DNA from: JBJXHN01 sp046233135
Lineage (GTDB): Bacteria; Pseudomonadota; Alphaproteobacteria; Rhodospirillales; Rhodospirillaceae
DNA: 64,000 nt
Assembly (NCBI GenBank): GCA_046233135.1
Contig: JBJXHN010000004.1
Span: 310,001 to 374,000, forward strand
Reading direction: 5' to 3'
Shown one piece after another: positions 35,336 through 44,133 of the stretch. Under the pieces are notes generated by a model. That model made no database searches and had not been told where the DNA came from. It saw nothing but the letters and a program-made list of their open reading frames with translations. Within the stretch, counting starts at the first letter, position 1. Each line of letters opens with the position of its first letter. Position numbers and translations under genes: made by a program.

Positions 35336-36562
35336 ATGAACACCCCCATCCCCAATACCTATCGCGCCGGTCCGGACGAGACCGGGCATTTCGGCATCCA
35401 CGGCGGCCGCTATGTGGCCGAAACCCTGATGCCGCTGATCCTCGAACTGGACGCCGCCTACGAGGCCGCGAAGGCCGATCCGGCGTTCCATGCGGAGCTG
35501 AAGGGTCTGCTGGCCAACTATGTGGGCCGGCCCAGTCCGCTGTATTTCGCCCGTCGCATGACCGAGGTGCTGGGCGGCGCGAAAATCTACTTCAAGCGCG
35601 AGGACCTGAACCACACGGGCGCCCACAAGATCAACAACTGCATGGCGCAGATCCTGCTGGCCCGGCGCATGGGCAAGCAGCGGATCATCGCCGAGACCGG
35701 GGCCGGCCAGCACGGGGTGGCGACGGCCACCGTCTGCGCCCTGTTCGGCATGCAGTGCGTGATCTACATGGGGGCAACCGATATCGAGCGGCAGGCGCCC
35801 AACGTCTTCCGCATGCGGCTGCTGGGGGCGGAGGTGAAGCCGGTCACCAGCGGCTCGGCGACCCTGAAGGACGCCATGAACGACGCCCTGCGCGACTGGG
35901 TGACCAATGTCGAGAACACCTATTACCTGATCGGCACGGCCGCCGGCCCCCATCCCTATCCGGCGATGGTCCGCGACTTCCAGTGCGTCATCGGTGAAGA
36001 GACCAAGGCCCAGCTGATGGACCAGGAAGGCCGCCTGCCCGACAGTCTGGTGGCCTGCATCGGCGGCGGCTCCAACGCCATCGGCCTGTTCCACCCGTTC
36101 CTGGACGAGCCGGACGTGCGCATCATCGGTGTCGAAGCGGCCGGCGAGGGACTGGACAAGCGCCATGCGGCGTCGATGTCCGGGGGGCGGCCGGGGGTGC
36201 TGCACGGCAACCGCACCTATCTGTTGCAGGACGGCGACGGACAGATCACCGAAGCCCATTCCATCTCGGCGGGGCTGGACTATCCCGGCGTCGGCCCGGA
36301 ACATTCCTGGCTGAAGGACAGCGGCCGGGTGGAATACGTGCCCGTCACCGACACCGAGGCCGTGGAGGCCTTCCAGCAGGTGACCCGCCTGGAAGGCATC
36401 ATCCCGGCGCTGGAAAGCAGCCATGCGGTGGCACACGCCATGAAGATCGCCGGCGGCCTGCCGAAGGATCACCTGATGATCATCAACATGTCCGGTCGCG
36501 GCGACAAGGACGTGGGCACCATCGCCAAGTTTATAGGGGAAGGGACGGGGGAGAGCCTGTGA
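35336..36562 (+). CDS. trpB: Tryptophan synthase beta subunit
   Basis: This 408-aa PLP enzyme joins indole with serine. GHFGIHGGRYVAETLMP is the family N-terminus. HTGAHKINNCMAQ contains the PLP lysine (Lys98), ETGAGQHGVATAT follows, and GGGSNAIG binds the phosphate of PLP. The ribosome site AAAGGGAG precedes the start. The stop overlaps the trpA start (TGATG), so expression of the two subunits is balanced by coupling. Confidence 0.98.
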   Translation: MNTPIPNTYRAGPDETGHFGIHGGRYVAETLMPLILELDAAYEAAKADPAFHAELKGLLANYVGRPSPLYFARRMTEVLGGAKIYFKREDLNHTGAHKINNCMAQILLARRMGKQRIIAETGAGQHGVATATVCALFGMQCVIYMGATDIERQAPNVFRMRLLGAEVKPVTSGSATLKDAMNDALRDWVTNVENTYYLIGTAAGPHPYPAMVRDFQCVIGEETKAQLMDQEGRLPDSLVACIGGGSNAIGLFHPFLDEPDVRIIGVEAAGEGLDKRHAASMSGGRPGVLHGNRTYLLQDGDGQITEAHSISAGLDYPGVGPEHSWLKDSGRVEYVPVTDTEAVEAFQQVTRLEGIIPALESSHAVAHAMKIAGGLPKDHLMIINMSGRGDKDVGTIAKFIGEGTGESL

Positions 36563-37392
36563 TGACCGAGAGCGCGACCCCCGACACCAACCGCCTGACC
36601 CGCCGCTTCGCCGCCCTGAAAGCCGAAGGGCGGGGCGGTCTGGTGACCTACACCATGGCCGGCGACCCGGACCACGCGGCGGCGCTGGAGATCCTGAAGG
36701 GTCTGCCGGCGGCGGGCGCGGATGTGATCGAACTGGGGATGCCCTTCTCCGACCCCATGGCCGACGGCCCGGCGATCCAGGCGGCGGCCTTGCGGGCGCT
36801 GAAGGGCGGCATGACCCTGAAGGGCACGCTGGAAACCCTGGCGGCCTTCCGCGAGACCGAGGCGGACACGCCGGTGGTCCTGATGGGCTACTACAACCCG
36901 ATCTACATCTACGGGCCGGAAGCCTTCGCCCGCGATGCGGCGGCGGCCGGGGCGGACGGGGTGATCATCGTCGATCTGCCGCCGGAAGAGGCCGACGAGA
37001 TCCTCGGCTTCCTGCGCCACTACGGCCTGCACCTGATCATGCTGACCACGCCGACGACGGACGAAAAGCGCCTGCCGGCGGTGCTGGCCCGGGCCGGCGG
37101 CTTTGTCTATTACGTCTCGATCACCGGCATCACCGGCACGGCCTCGGCCAATCTGTCGAAGGTGGAAACGGCGGTGGCGCGGCTGAAGGCGCAAACGGAC
37201 CTGCCCGTTGCCGTCGGCTTCGGCATTTCGACGCCGGAGCAGGCGGCGGCCTTCGCCCGGGTGGGCGATGCGGCGGTGGTCGGCTCGGCGATCGTCAAGC
37301 GGATCGCGGCGGGAGAAGACGCCCTGGGTCTGGTGCGGGAGATGGCCGAGGCCATCCGCGCCCCGGCCTCCCTCGCCACCCCCGTGGCCTGA
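36562..37392 (+). CDS. trpA: Tryptophan synthase alpha subunit
   Basis: This 276-aa TIM-barrel subunit cleaves indole-glycerol phosphate. VIELGMPFSDPMADGP holds the catalytic Glu57, and VIIVDLPPEEADE the catalytic aspartate. VGFGISTPEQ and VVGSAIVK form the phosphate-binding end. The start is the ATG at 36562, sharing one base with the trpB stop; a GTG just before it (36559) is an equal alternative. The tetR gene follows 11 bp after the stop. Confidence 0.98.
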   Translation: MTESATPDTNRLTRRFAALKAEGRGGLVTYTMAGDPDHAAALEILKGLPAAGADVIELGMPFSDPMADGPAIQAAALRALKGGMTLKGTLETLAAFRETEADTPVVLMGYYNPIYIYGPEAFARDAAAAGADGVIIVDLPPEEADEILGFLRHYGLHLIMLTTPTTDEKRLPAVLARAGGFVYYVSITGITGTASANLSKVETAVARLKAQTDLPVAVGFGISTPEQAAAFARVGDAAVVGSAIVKRIAAGEDALGLVREMAEAIRAPASLATPVA

Positions 37393-37403
37393 GGGCGCAT
37401 CGG

Positions 37404-38039
37404 ATGCCCGGCCGGCGGGACCCGGGGGACGGCACCTCTCCGCCCGACCCCCGGGGCAAGCGCGCCGCGATCCTGGAGGCGGCGCGGACCTTGTTCCTGG
37501 AAACCGGCTACGGCAGCACGAACGTGGACGCCATCGCCCAGCGGGCGGCGGTGTCCAAGGCGACGGTCTACGCCCACTTCCCGGGCAAGGCCGAGCTGTT
37601 CAGCGAGGTCATCCGCAGTCAGGTGGAAAGCTCCTTCGCCCTGGTGGGGGTGGACCTGGAGGGCTCGGCGGAAGAGCGGCTGACCCTGATGGCCGAACGG
37701 TTCCTGGACCTGGTGCTGTCGCCGGCGGCGGTGTCCATCCACCGCTGCATGATCGCCGAGGGCGCCCAGTTCCCGGAGCTGACGGAGCTGTTCGTGGCGG
37801 CCGGCCCGGATCAGGTGCGCGGGGCATTTCGGACGCAGCTGGCGCGCATCGACGCCCAGGGCCTGCTGTCCATCCCCGACCCGGAGCTGGCGAGCGAACT
37901 GTTCCTGGGCATGCTGAAGGGGCAGGCGCTGACCCGCAGTTGCCTGGAACTCCCCCCCGAATACACCGGCGACGGCCGCACCCGCCGCGTCACCGAAGCG
38001 GTCCGCCTGATGTGCTGCGGATATGCGGCGGGGGGCTGA
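37404..38039 (+). CDS. TetR/AcrR-family regulator with AefR-like C-terminal domain
   Basis: This 211-aa repressor-type protein has an N-terminal helix-turn-helix: KRAAILEAARTLFLETGYGSTNVDAIAQRAAVSKATVYAHFPGKAELF (residues about 18-65). The C-terminal half (IHRCMIAEGAQFPELTELF) resembles AefR-like ligand domains. It is transcribed directly after trpA with an 11-bp gap. Its target is unknown. The neighbouring leftward ATPase operon ends 6 bp from its stop, so they are convergent. Confidence 0.88.
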   Translation: MPGRRDPGDGTSPPDPRGKRAAILEAARTLFLETGYGSTNVDAIAQRAAVSKATVYAHFPGKAELFSEVIRSQVESSFALVGVDLEGSAEERLTLMAERFLDLVLSPAAVSIHRCMIAEGAQFPELTELFVAAGPDQVRGAFRTQLARIDAQGLLSIPDPELASELFLGMLKGQALTRSCLELPPEYTGDGRTRRVTEAVRLMCCGYAAGG

Positions 38040-38045
38040 GGGGGG

Positions 38046-40667
38046 TTATTCGGCCTTGCCCGCCAATTGCTCCCTGTAGCGCCGGGGGGCGGTCAGGTCG
38101 TCATAAAGGGTGCGGGCAGGGTCGCGGACCTCGGGGTTGACGTCGAGCAGGGTCTTTTCGCCTCTTACGTAGGCTTTGAAGGCGACATAGAATGGTGCGA
38201 AGCGATCTGCGTACCCGGACTCCTCGAACCAGGAGAGAAGGCGTTCGCTGTAGCCTTTGCGTTGCGCGAGGCGAAGGAAGAGGACGGTGTCAATGGCGAG
38301 GCTGGCATCGTCGTCGGAGCTGGCCTCGTCGTCGGAGCTGGCCTCGTCGCTGAGCGCTGCACCGAAGTGATCGATCGCTAGCCCAAAGTTGCCATTGCTC
38401 AAGGACAGGGCGGCATCCAGGATGGCTTGCTTCCTTCGTGGCAGTTCAGAGAGCGTCTTTCGGATATCGATGGCCTCTTCTTTTTGCCCTGTCAGGATGC
38501 ATACCCAGGCGATGTTCGTATTTGCCAGTACGGGGTCTTCGGCGCTCACTTTGCGAAGGAGTGCTTCGGCGCGTTCGAGATCGCGCTCCGCGTACAGGAA
38601 TAGTGCTGGAAGAACAAGGCTTGTCTGTACGGCCGCTTTTGACATGTATTCATCTGGATCGTATTCGGCAAAGCTAAGTGCTCTTTCAAGGTATCTTGTT
38701 GCTGAGAGGAAGTCTCCATTTCTGACGCTAGCTTTTGCTCTTTTTATTAGGCCATTTATTGCTTGTTTTCGTAGGGAGTTTTCTTTTATTTTTCCATCTA
38801 TGGAAGCTATCTTGTCATATGTTGCTGCGGCAGATTCTTCTTTTCCCATATTTTCTAGTGTTTTATGCTTTAACATTTGCGATATAATGATGTATTCACG
38901 AATTATCTCATTTTTTGTGTCGATGTGTTTTTCTGTAAAAGAGTCTATGCTTTCTATTGCATCTATTTCTCTTTCTAATTTCAATAGTAGTCTGTGTTTT
39001 CCTATTAATGATGAGCATGCAACGTAGGTCAGAGTTTCATCTTCCTCGCTATCATATAGCTCAATGATTTTTTCATAGGTGCCTAATGAGGCTGCGAGGT
39101 CTCCAGACATACTAAGTGTTGCAGCTTTTTGGGTGAGTGCCTGAGCTACTCTTAGGCGTATTGTATTGCTTTTGATGCCCGAAAAGCGAGAGATGACCTT
39201 GTCGTATGTCGCGATCTCAGCAGTGAAATTGCCTTCTTTGCCGAATTCGGCCGCTTGAGCCATCAAAGCATCTGCGACCGCCTCGCGTGATCTCCTGTCT
39301 TGAGCATTTACGCTGTCAGAGGAAGAGCCGGGTTGACCGAAAGGCCCTGTATTTTCTTCAGCTAACGTCGCCCTCTCAAGCGCCTCCTCAAACGCCACCT
39401 TGTAGTCCGGGTGCCACGTCTGATCCAATCCCTCCAGTTTCGCTCGTTCTACAATGTCGGCCAACTCACGGGCCGTGTAGAAGCTGGCCAGCCATTGGAC
39501 CAGCCAGCGCATTTTCTGCTTCGTGCGGCGGGTGCCGTGGCGCATCAGGTACCAGATGTTCAGGAAGCGCTCGACGATCTGGTGGCCGGCGTAGGCGCCG
39601 GAGGTTTCCGTCTTCTCGATCAGTCCGTCCTTGCGCAGGCGGATCAGCAGCGGCGACAGGGTGGTGCTCGGGATGCCGGTGATCTCGGACAGGGTGCCCG
39701 TCGTCACCGGGTCCCAATGCAGGGCGATGGCGTCGATCACCGCCCGCTGCTGGGGCGTCTGGTATTCCTCGACCCGGTGCTTGTAATAGGGCGTCACCTG
39801 ATCCAGCAGGATTTCCAGATCGGCCATGGCCGCTTCGGACTCCGCCGTCTCCAGCAGGCGATAGAGCAGCGAGAGAACGCGGGGATTGCCACCGGTCAGG
39901 AGGTGCAGGGTGCGCAGGCGTTCGGGCTGGGTGTCCAGGACGGTCAGGACGTTGCGGCCCGGCGCGCCCCGCAGCCCGGCGAGGACGCGCATGCAGCGTT
40001 CCGTTTCCTTGGCATCCAAGGCCTTGAGATACAGGGGCTGGAAGAATTCGTAGAAGGCGGCCTCCCGGTTCTTGCCCTGCTCCAGCATCCGGGTTGCGGC
40101 GCCGACCATCACCGGCCCCCCGCGCGCCTGAAGGTGGTTGCGCAGGGTCCATTGGTCTTTCTGGGACAGGCTGCCCAGGATCAGATCCATGTTGTCGACC
40201 AGCAAAACCGCCCGGCGGTCGAGCTTTTCAATCTCGGCCGTCAGCTGATCGGCGGCGTCCGTGGCGCCCTTCCAGGCGGCGGAAAACAGGGCCGCATCCA
40301 GGCGGCGGGCGAGGTCGGCGCGCCCCGTCGCTTCCGCCCATTCGGCCAGGGCCTCGCCGCAGTTGCGCCAGAAGTCGCCCAGGGTCAGGACGTTGTATTG
40401 CTCCTCGCGGAAGCTGAAGGGGATGAAGCGCTCGGCCAGATCCGGTTCGCGGTTGATGGCGATGGCCACCCGCCGCAGCAGCGAGGTCTTCCCCATGCCC
40501 CGGGGGCCGATGAGGATGTGATGCTGTCCTCCGTCCTCCGGGTCGGTGGCGCGCAGGCGGCGCAGCAGGGTGTCCAGGACCTCGGGCCGGGCGACGAAGG
40601 TGGCGACGAAGTCGTCGTCGTTCAGGGTGCCCTGGTTGTGCAGCATGGGGGCGGGGGAAAGGCTCAT
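38046..40667 (-). CDS. AAA/STAND-like ATPase with winged helix and AT-rich TPR sensor half
   Basis: This 873-aa protein has a P-loop ATPase N-terminus (GPRGMGKTSLL, residues 54-64; Walker B LLVDNMD with Asp158) and a winged-helix segment (about 305-350, SEITGIPSTTLSPLLIRLRKDGL). A C-terminal half of TPR-like helical repeats begins near residue 450. Coding DNA for about 38380-39330 is markedly AT-rich with different codon use, while the ATPase half is GC-rich like the genome, so the gene looks chimeric. A tandem EASSDD repeat interrupts the last third. The start overlaps the stop of the partner ATPase by 4 bp. This build fits conflict-type NTPases with a fast-evolving sensor. Function not proven. 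Confidence 0.75.
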   Translation of the reverse strand: MSLSPAPMLHNQGTLNDDDFVATFVARPEVLDTLLRRLRATDPEDGGQHHILIGPRGMGKTSLLRRVAIAINREPDLAERFIPFSFREEQYNVLTLGDFWRNCGEALAEWAEATGRADLARRLDAALFSAAWKGATDAADQLTAEIEKLDRRAVLLVDNMDLILGSLSQKDQWTLRNHLQARGGPVMVGAATRMLEQGKNREAAFYEFFQPLYLKALDAKETERCMRVLAGLRGAPGRNVLTVLDTQPERLRTLHLLTGGNPRVLSLLYRLLETAESEAAMADLEILLDQVTPYYKHRVEEYQTPQQRAVIDAIALHWDPVTTGTLSEITGIPSTTLSPLLIRLRKDGLIEKTETSGAYAGHQIVERFLNIWYLMRHGTRRTKQKMRWLVQWLASFYTARELADIVERAKLEGLDQTWHPDYKVAFEEALERATLAEENTGPFGQPGSSSDSVNAQDRRSREAVADALMAQAAEFGKEGNFTAEIATYDKVISRFSGIKSNTIRLRVAQALTQKAATLSMSGDLAASLGTYEKIIELYDSEEDETLTYVACSSLIGKHRLLLKLEREIDAIESIDSFTEKHIDTKNEIIREYIIISQMLKHKTLENMGKEESAAATYDKIASIDGKIKENSLRKQAINGLIKRAKASVRNGDFLSATRYLERALSFAEYDPDEYMSKAAVQTSLVLPALFLYAERDLERAEALLRKVSAEDPVLANTNIAWVCILTGQKEEAIDIRKTLSELPRRKQAILDAALSLSNGNFGLAIDHFGAALSDEASSDDEASSDDDASLAIDTVLFLRLAQRKGYSERLLSWFEESGYADRFAPFYVAFKAYVRGEKTLLDVNPEVRDPARTLYDDLTAPRRYREQLAGKAE

Positions 40668-41797
40668 GCCGCTTCATACTCCTGCCAATAGCGGCGGATC
40701 AGGCCGGATCGGAACCTGTATCGGTCCCCGGTCCTCGTCAGCAGGCCGTCAATAAGGAGCATGTCGAGGATGTCCTTGATTTTGCGACGCGTGACGCTGC
40801 CGTCGCGTTCTTGGGCGCTCGCCAGGAGGGTGTCCTGGATTTCGCCGTCGGAATATTCCGACAGGCTGTCCATCAGGTGGCGGGCGATTTTCTGATCCGC
40901 TGCCGGCAGGTTCTTGCGGACATGGTCCTCCCAGACGCAGAAGGCGGATTTCCGGTCCGGTTGCAGCAAGGCATCGAACGCGGCGTCGATATCGTCCCGT
41001 GTCGCCAGCGGGGTGCCGTCCTCCTTGCACGCGGACGGGCGAACCTCATTGGCGACCAGGGTCAGGTAGTAGGGGGCCAGCCATCCCAGTTCGGCAAACA
41101 TCCAGTCGAAATCCGCATCGTCGGCATCGAACGGGTGGCTCAGCAGCTGCTGGGTTTCCGGGGCACGGAGAAAGGATCGCGCCTCGTCGGGCGTGAAGAC
41201 CTGAAGGGTGAAGGGGTCCAGGTCGACGAAGGCCCCGTCCAGGCCATACCGGCGGGCGATGGTGGTCAGCCCGATGGACCCGAGAAAAAGCCATCGCACT
41301 TTCGGGAAGGTCTGTCGAAGGGCGCGCATTTGATAGGCAAGGGCCTTGGCCGCGTCGGCGTCCGTCTTGGCGAGCTCCAGGAAGAAGTAGGCGATCTCGT
41401 CGATCAGGATCGCCGTCCGGCCGTCCTGCGCGTTCAGAGAGGCGATCAGGGTTTCCAGGAACTCGGCGGGGTCGAGTTTGCCGAAGGCCGCTTTGAGATC
41501 GCTGCCCCATCGTCCGCCCTTCAGATTGTCAACGCGCTGTCTGGCATGGGCCGAAAGCCGCTTCCAGAAGGATTGCTGCATTTCGATCTGGTGGCAGAGC
41601 CCTTGGGTGAGATCGGACGGTGCCCCCTTACCCTGAAGATCCAGTTCGATCACCAGCCAGTCATCATCACGAAGGTCGGCGGCAAGGCGTTTCATGACCC
41701 AGGTCTTGCCGATCCGGCGGGGCGCCGGCATGTGAAGGCTCACACCGGCCGCGAGCTTTTGTTTGAGCGCGGCGCGCTCCGTGGGGCGGGTGTGCAT
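40664..41797 (-). CDS. AAA-type ATPase, first gene of a two-ATPase operon
   Basis: This 377-aa protein resembles the archaeal-type ATPase/AAA family. The P-loop APRRIGKT (residues 25-32, Ala in the usual Gly place) and Walker B ILIDEIAYFF (Asp133-Glu134) are present, and a winged-helix tail appears near the end (VTRRKIKDILDMLLIDGLLTRTGDRYRFRSGLIRRYW). I place the start at the ATG at 41797, which has GGAGG seven bases upstream. An in-frame ATG eight codons earlier lies inside the operator repeats and lacks a ribosome site. Its stop is coupled to the larger ATPase. The pair may form a regulated defence or stress complex. Confidence 0.75.
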   Translation of the reverse strand: MHTRPTERAALKQKLAAGVSLHMPAPRRIGKTWVMKRLAADLRDDDWLVIELDLQGKGAPSDLTQGLCHQIEMQQSFWKRLSAHARQRVDNLKGGRWGSDLKAAFGKLDPAEFLETLIASLNAQDGRTAILIDEIAYFFLELAKTDADAAKALAYQMRALRQTFPKVRWLFLGSIGLTTIARRYGLDGAFVDLDPFTLQVFTPDEARSFLRAPETQQLLSHPFDADDADFDWMFAELGWLAPYYLTLVANEVRPSACKEDGTPLATRDDIDAAFDALLQPDRKSAFCVWEDHVRKNLPAADQKIARHLMDSLSEYSDGEIQDTLLASAQERDGSVTRRKIKDILDMLLIDGLLTRTGDRYRFRSGLIRRYWQEYEAA

Positions 41798-41808
41798 TGC
41801 GGCCTCCG

Positions 41809-41854
41809 TGAATTTATTCACAGATGAATTTATTCATATCTGAATAAATGTCAA
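41809..41854 (-). promoter_or_regulatory. Three 16-bp-spaced palindromic operators overlapping a promoter
   Basis: TGAATTTATTCA occurs at 41809-41820 and 41825-41836, with a third partial copy from 41841 (TGAATAAA), each starting exactly 16 bp after the last. On the minus strand TTGACA (41854-41849), a 16-bp spacer and TAAATT (41832-41827) form a promoter for the ATPase operon that runs through two of the repeats. This points to tight repression, possibly autoregulation by the winged-helix ATPase. The sites are seen directly; the regulator is inferred. Confidence 0.75.
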
Positions 41855-42182
41855 TCAGAGTTGCTAACGGCCATGCGGACAATCGCCCATACGCAATTGT
41901 CTGCCTCCCGCTCTCTTCCTGGGTGCAATGTGTCTTTATACGCGCTACACTCGGTTCGCGTCCGCCCGTTGTGGCGGAGAAAGCGGGACACGCCGGTGTA
42001 TCCAGCACCGGCATGTCCCTGACCGAACACCCTTTCGCGGTACAAGGAGTACAAGGATGTCGGCTATCCGGGACTATACCCTACCCTTACGCATTCCTAC
42101 ACCATTGCGTGCGACACGCGGCGGTGGGGAGACGCGGGCCGGGGGCTAAGGGCGGCGCCGGGCGGGCCGGAGGGGACTCCGT
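41855..42182. other. Gap between the ATPase operon and the nuclease-fold gene
   Basis: No database-like gene was recognised in these 328 bases. They contain a possible 30-codon ORF (42057-42149) and a direct repeat of TACAAGGA around its ribosome site (42041-42056). The longer frames here have no family-like content. Confidence 0.5.
42057..42149 (+). CDS. Possible small protein of 30 aa
   Basis: The frame starts MSAIRDYTLPLRIPT and ends with a glycine/arginine-rich tail. AAGGAG lies seven bases before the ATG, a very good ribosome site. Nothing else supports it, and the composition of the tail is that of non-coding GC-rich DNA. If real, it would be basic and could be a leader peptide. Function unknown. 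Confidence 0.3.
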   Translation: MSAIRDYTLPLRIPTPLRATRGGGETRAGG

Positions 42183-42650
42183 TTGTCCCATGTCGGCGCC
42201 TCTTCGGCCCGTTCGTCAAGCGCTCCCTTGGTTCCCCGGCCGGGTCTTCCGGCCGTGGGGAAATTTCTTGTCATGCTGGCGGCCCTGGGTTTCGGGGTTG
42301 CCCTGGGACATCTGTCGCCGAATCCGGTGCCGGATGGTCCCTTCGCCACCGTGGTTCTGGAGGTCCTCGCGCCAGACACGGTAACGGTTGTTGTGGACGT
42401 CAGTGAAGCGAAAGGCCGGCCGGTCACCGTCCACCTGTGGGGGATCGCGGCGCCGAAGGATGCCGCGACGGCGCGGCTGGCCACCCGGCTGCTGACGGCG
42501 GCGCTGAAGGGTCAGGCGGTGGTGGTGGCGCCGGAGCGCTGGAACTGGCGGGGCGACGAGGCGACGGCCCGGGTCTTCCTGCACGGCACCCGGGATGTCG
42601 CCGCCATCCTGGCCCGGCAAGGGCTGGTGGCGGTGCGGCCGGAGGGTTAA
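42183..42650 (+). CDS. Membrane-anchored thermonuclease-fold protein, probably degenerate
   Basis: This 155-aa protein has one hydrophobic anchor (VGKFLVMLAALGFGVALGHL) and a small OB-fold domain like staphylococcal nuclease: VTVHLWGIAAPKDAATARLATRLLTAAL. The usual catalytic Arg and Glu of the RLxGIDAPE segment are replaced, so nuclease activity is doubtful. The TTG start at 42183 is chosen because GGAGGGG stands seven bases upstream; a GTG at 42255 or an ATG at 42273 are alternatives. The stop codon shares three bases with the stop of the convergent zeta-like gene (TTAA). Confidence 0.55.
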   Translation: MSHVGASSARSSSAPLVPRPGLPAVGKFLVMLAALGFGVALGHLSPNPVPDGPFATVVLEVLAPDTVTVVVDVSEAKGRPVTVHLWGIAAPKDAATARLATRLLTAALKGQAVVVAPERWNWRGDEATARVFLHGTRDVAAILARQGLVAVRPEG

Positions 42651-43249
42651 GCGCTTACGTAAGGGGCGAGGATCGTCCGCAAGGCCGGGGCCAGCGGGGC
42701 CAGGCCGGCTTCGCCGACCGCATGTCCGCTGGTCTCTTGGCCTTCCGCGCGGACCTGCGGCTGCGGCCCGCTGTTGTCGAGCACCCGCCAGCTGTCGGCC
42801 ATCTCCAGATAGGCCGGCAGCATGCGGATCCCCCGGTCATAGCGGCGGCGGACGTCGGCCTCCGGCACGGCATGGCCGCCCTCGGTGATGCGGCGGGCCA
42901 CTCGGCGCAGGCATTCCTCCACCTCCGGCACGTGGAAGAACAGCAGGTTCACCGCAAACCCCGCGTCCTTCGCCCGCGCCAGGGTCCCCAGGTGCGTGCG
43001 CCCAGACAGGGTGGTCTCCAGCGAGAACGACCGGCCGGCTTTGAGGTGTCCGCGTATCTGGCGGATGGCGATGCGGGCGGCGGTCATGCGCTCTAAAGAC
43101 GGGTCGAAGGGCGCCAGGCCCCGGGCGATCTCATCCAGGTTGACGAAATGCACCGAGCCGCTGACGGCGCGGATATGGCGGAAAGCGTAGGTGGTTTTGC
43201 CGACGCCGTTTGGTCCGGCGATGACCCATACGGTTGGAGCGGTCGTCAC
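42647..43249 (-). CDS. Zeta-toxin-like P-loop kinase
   Basis: This 200-aa protein starts with VWVIAGPNGVGKTTYAFRHI; the Walker A motif is at about residues 12-19. NLDEIARGLAPFDP and SFSLETTLSGRTHL are typical of zeta-toxin/UDP-GlcNAc-kinase-like proteins. Chromosomal single-gene members are often not toxins, and no epsilon antitoxin is adjacent. The GTG start overlaps the stop of the metalloprotease-like gene by 4 bp, making it the last gene of the kdsB-pheA cluster. Substrate unknown. Confidence 0.78.
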   Translation of the reverse strand: MTTAPTVWVIAGPNGVGKTTYAFRHIRAVSGSVHFVNLDEIARGLAPFDPSLERMTAARIAIRQIRGHLKAGRSFSLETTLSGRTHLGTLARAKDAGFAVNLLFFHVPEVEECLRRVARRITEGGHAVPEADVRRRYDRGIRMLPAYLEMADSWRVLDNSGPQPQVRAEGQETSGHAVGEAGLAPLAPALRTILAPYVSA

Positions 43250-44133
43250 TCGTTGCCTCCACACCCCAACGGCACCGTCACCCCCCAGTCCGCCAGGACG
43301 GCATGGAAGGCGGCGCCGTATCTCTCCCGCCACCTGCGCATCAGGGGGGCGTTCTTGCAGTCCAGCATATGGGCCTGGAACTCGTTGACCAGGATCGTCA
43401 GGTCGTGGGGCTTGTACACCTGGCCCAGGCTGGCGGTGATGCCGCGACGGGCGTCCGGTCCCAGCACCTGGGTCCACATGAACCATGTGGCGGTCTGCAT
43501 CGCATGGTCCGAATAGAACAGGCCGTGCAGCAGCTCGTGGGACAGGGTGCCCTCCTGCCCCGGTGCGGCGCCGGCGGCGATGATCGCCATGTCCGGCGTG
43601 CGCCGCGCGGCCGGCAACAGGAACCGCTCGAAGAACGGCCGCTCCCAGTCGGTGAAACAGGCCTCCTCCTCGCCGCTGGCGCAGGCGGCCTGCACCACCT
43701 CGGCGAAGGCCAGGATGTCGCGGCCGGTCAGGTTGGCGCCGTTGACGGCCACCGGCGGCCGGGTCTCGAACGGGACCGATACCGCCGAGGCCGGAACGAC
43801 GGGAAAGCCCGGCTGCTCCACCCACGCCGTCACCCGGCCGAAGACCAGGGCGATGATATCGGCCCGGCCGAACAGGCACAGGGTGACATTGCGCATCTCT
43901 TGCAGCCAGCCGCAGTCGATGCCCTGCCAGCCGTTGGCCAGCGCCGCCTCCTGCCACTGCGGCAGGGCGGTCAGCGGCGTCGGGGCGTCGCGCAGGGTCA
44001 GCACGAACGGCGCCTCCGCAGGGGGCGGCGGCAACGGCGCTTGCGCCCGGGCCGGCAACGCGGCGAGGAGGACGGCAACCGCAAGGGCCAGGAAAACGCC
44101 CATCCGTCCTTTTGCAGCCGGCTGGGCCGTCAC
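43246..44133 (-). CDS. Secreted putative metallopeptidase with HELLH motif
   Basis: This 295-aa protein has an N-terminal signal peptide (MGVFLALAVAVLLAALPARAQA) and a zinc-peptidase-like motif, LSHELLHGLFYSD, followed by TWFMWTQVLG and VNEFQAHML, which could give further ligands. The start is either the GTG at 44133, overlapping the pheA stop by 4 bp, or the ATG at 44103, which directly opens the signal peptide behind AAAGGACGG. I keep the coupled GTG with reservation. A role in the periplasm is inferred; no close characterised relative was recognised. Confidence 0.65.
   Translation of the reverse strand: MTAQPAAKGRMGVFLALAVAVLLAALPARAQAPLPPPPAEAPFVLTLRDAPTPLTALPQWQEAALANGWQGIDCGWLQEMRNVTLCLFGRADIIALVFGRVTAWVEQPGFPVVPASAVSVPFETRPPVAVNGANLTGRDILAFAEVVQAACASGEEEACFTDWERPFFERFLLPAARRTPDMAIIAAGAAPGQEGTLSHELLHGLFYSDHAMQTATWFMWTQVLGPDARRGITASLGQVYKPHDLTILVNEFQAHMLDCKNAPLMRRWRERYGAAFHAVLADWGVTVPLGCGGNE

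Noticed and set aside
41797..41821. Upstream ATG (MNKFTEAA) as the start of the first ATPase
   Set aside because: It lies inside the operator repeats and lacks a ribosome site, while the ATG at 41797 has GGAGG at ideal distance.
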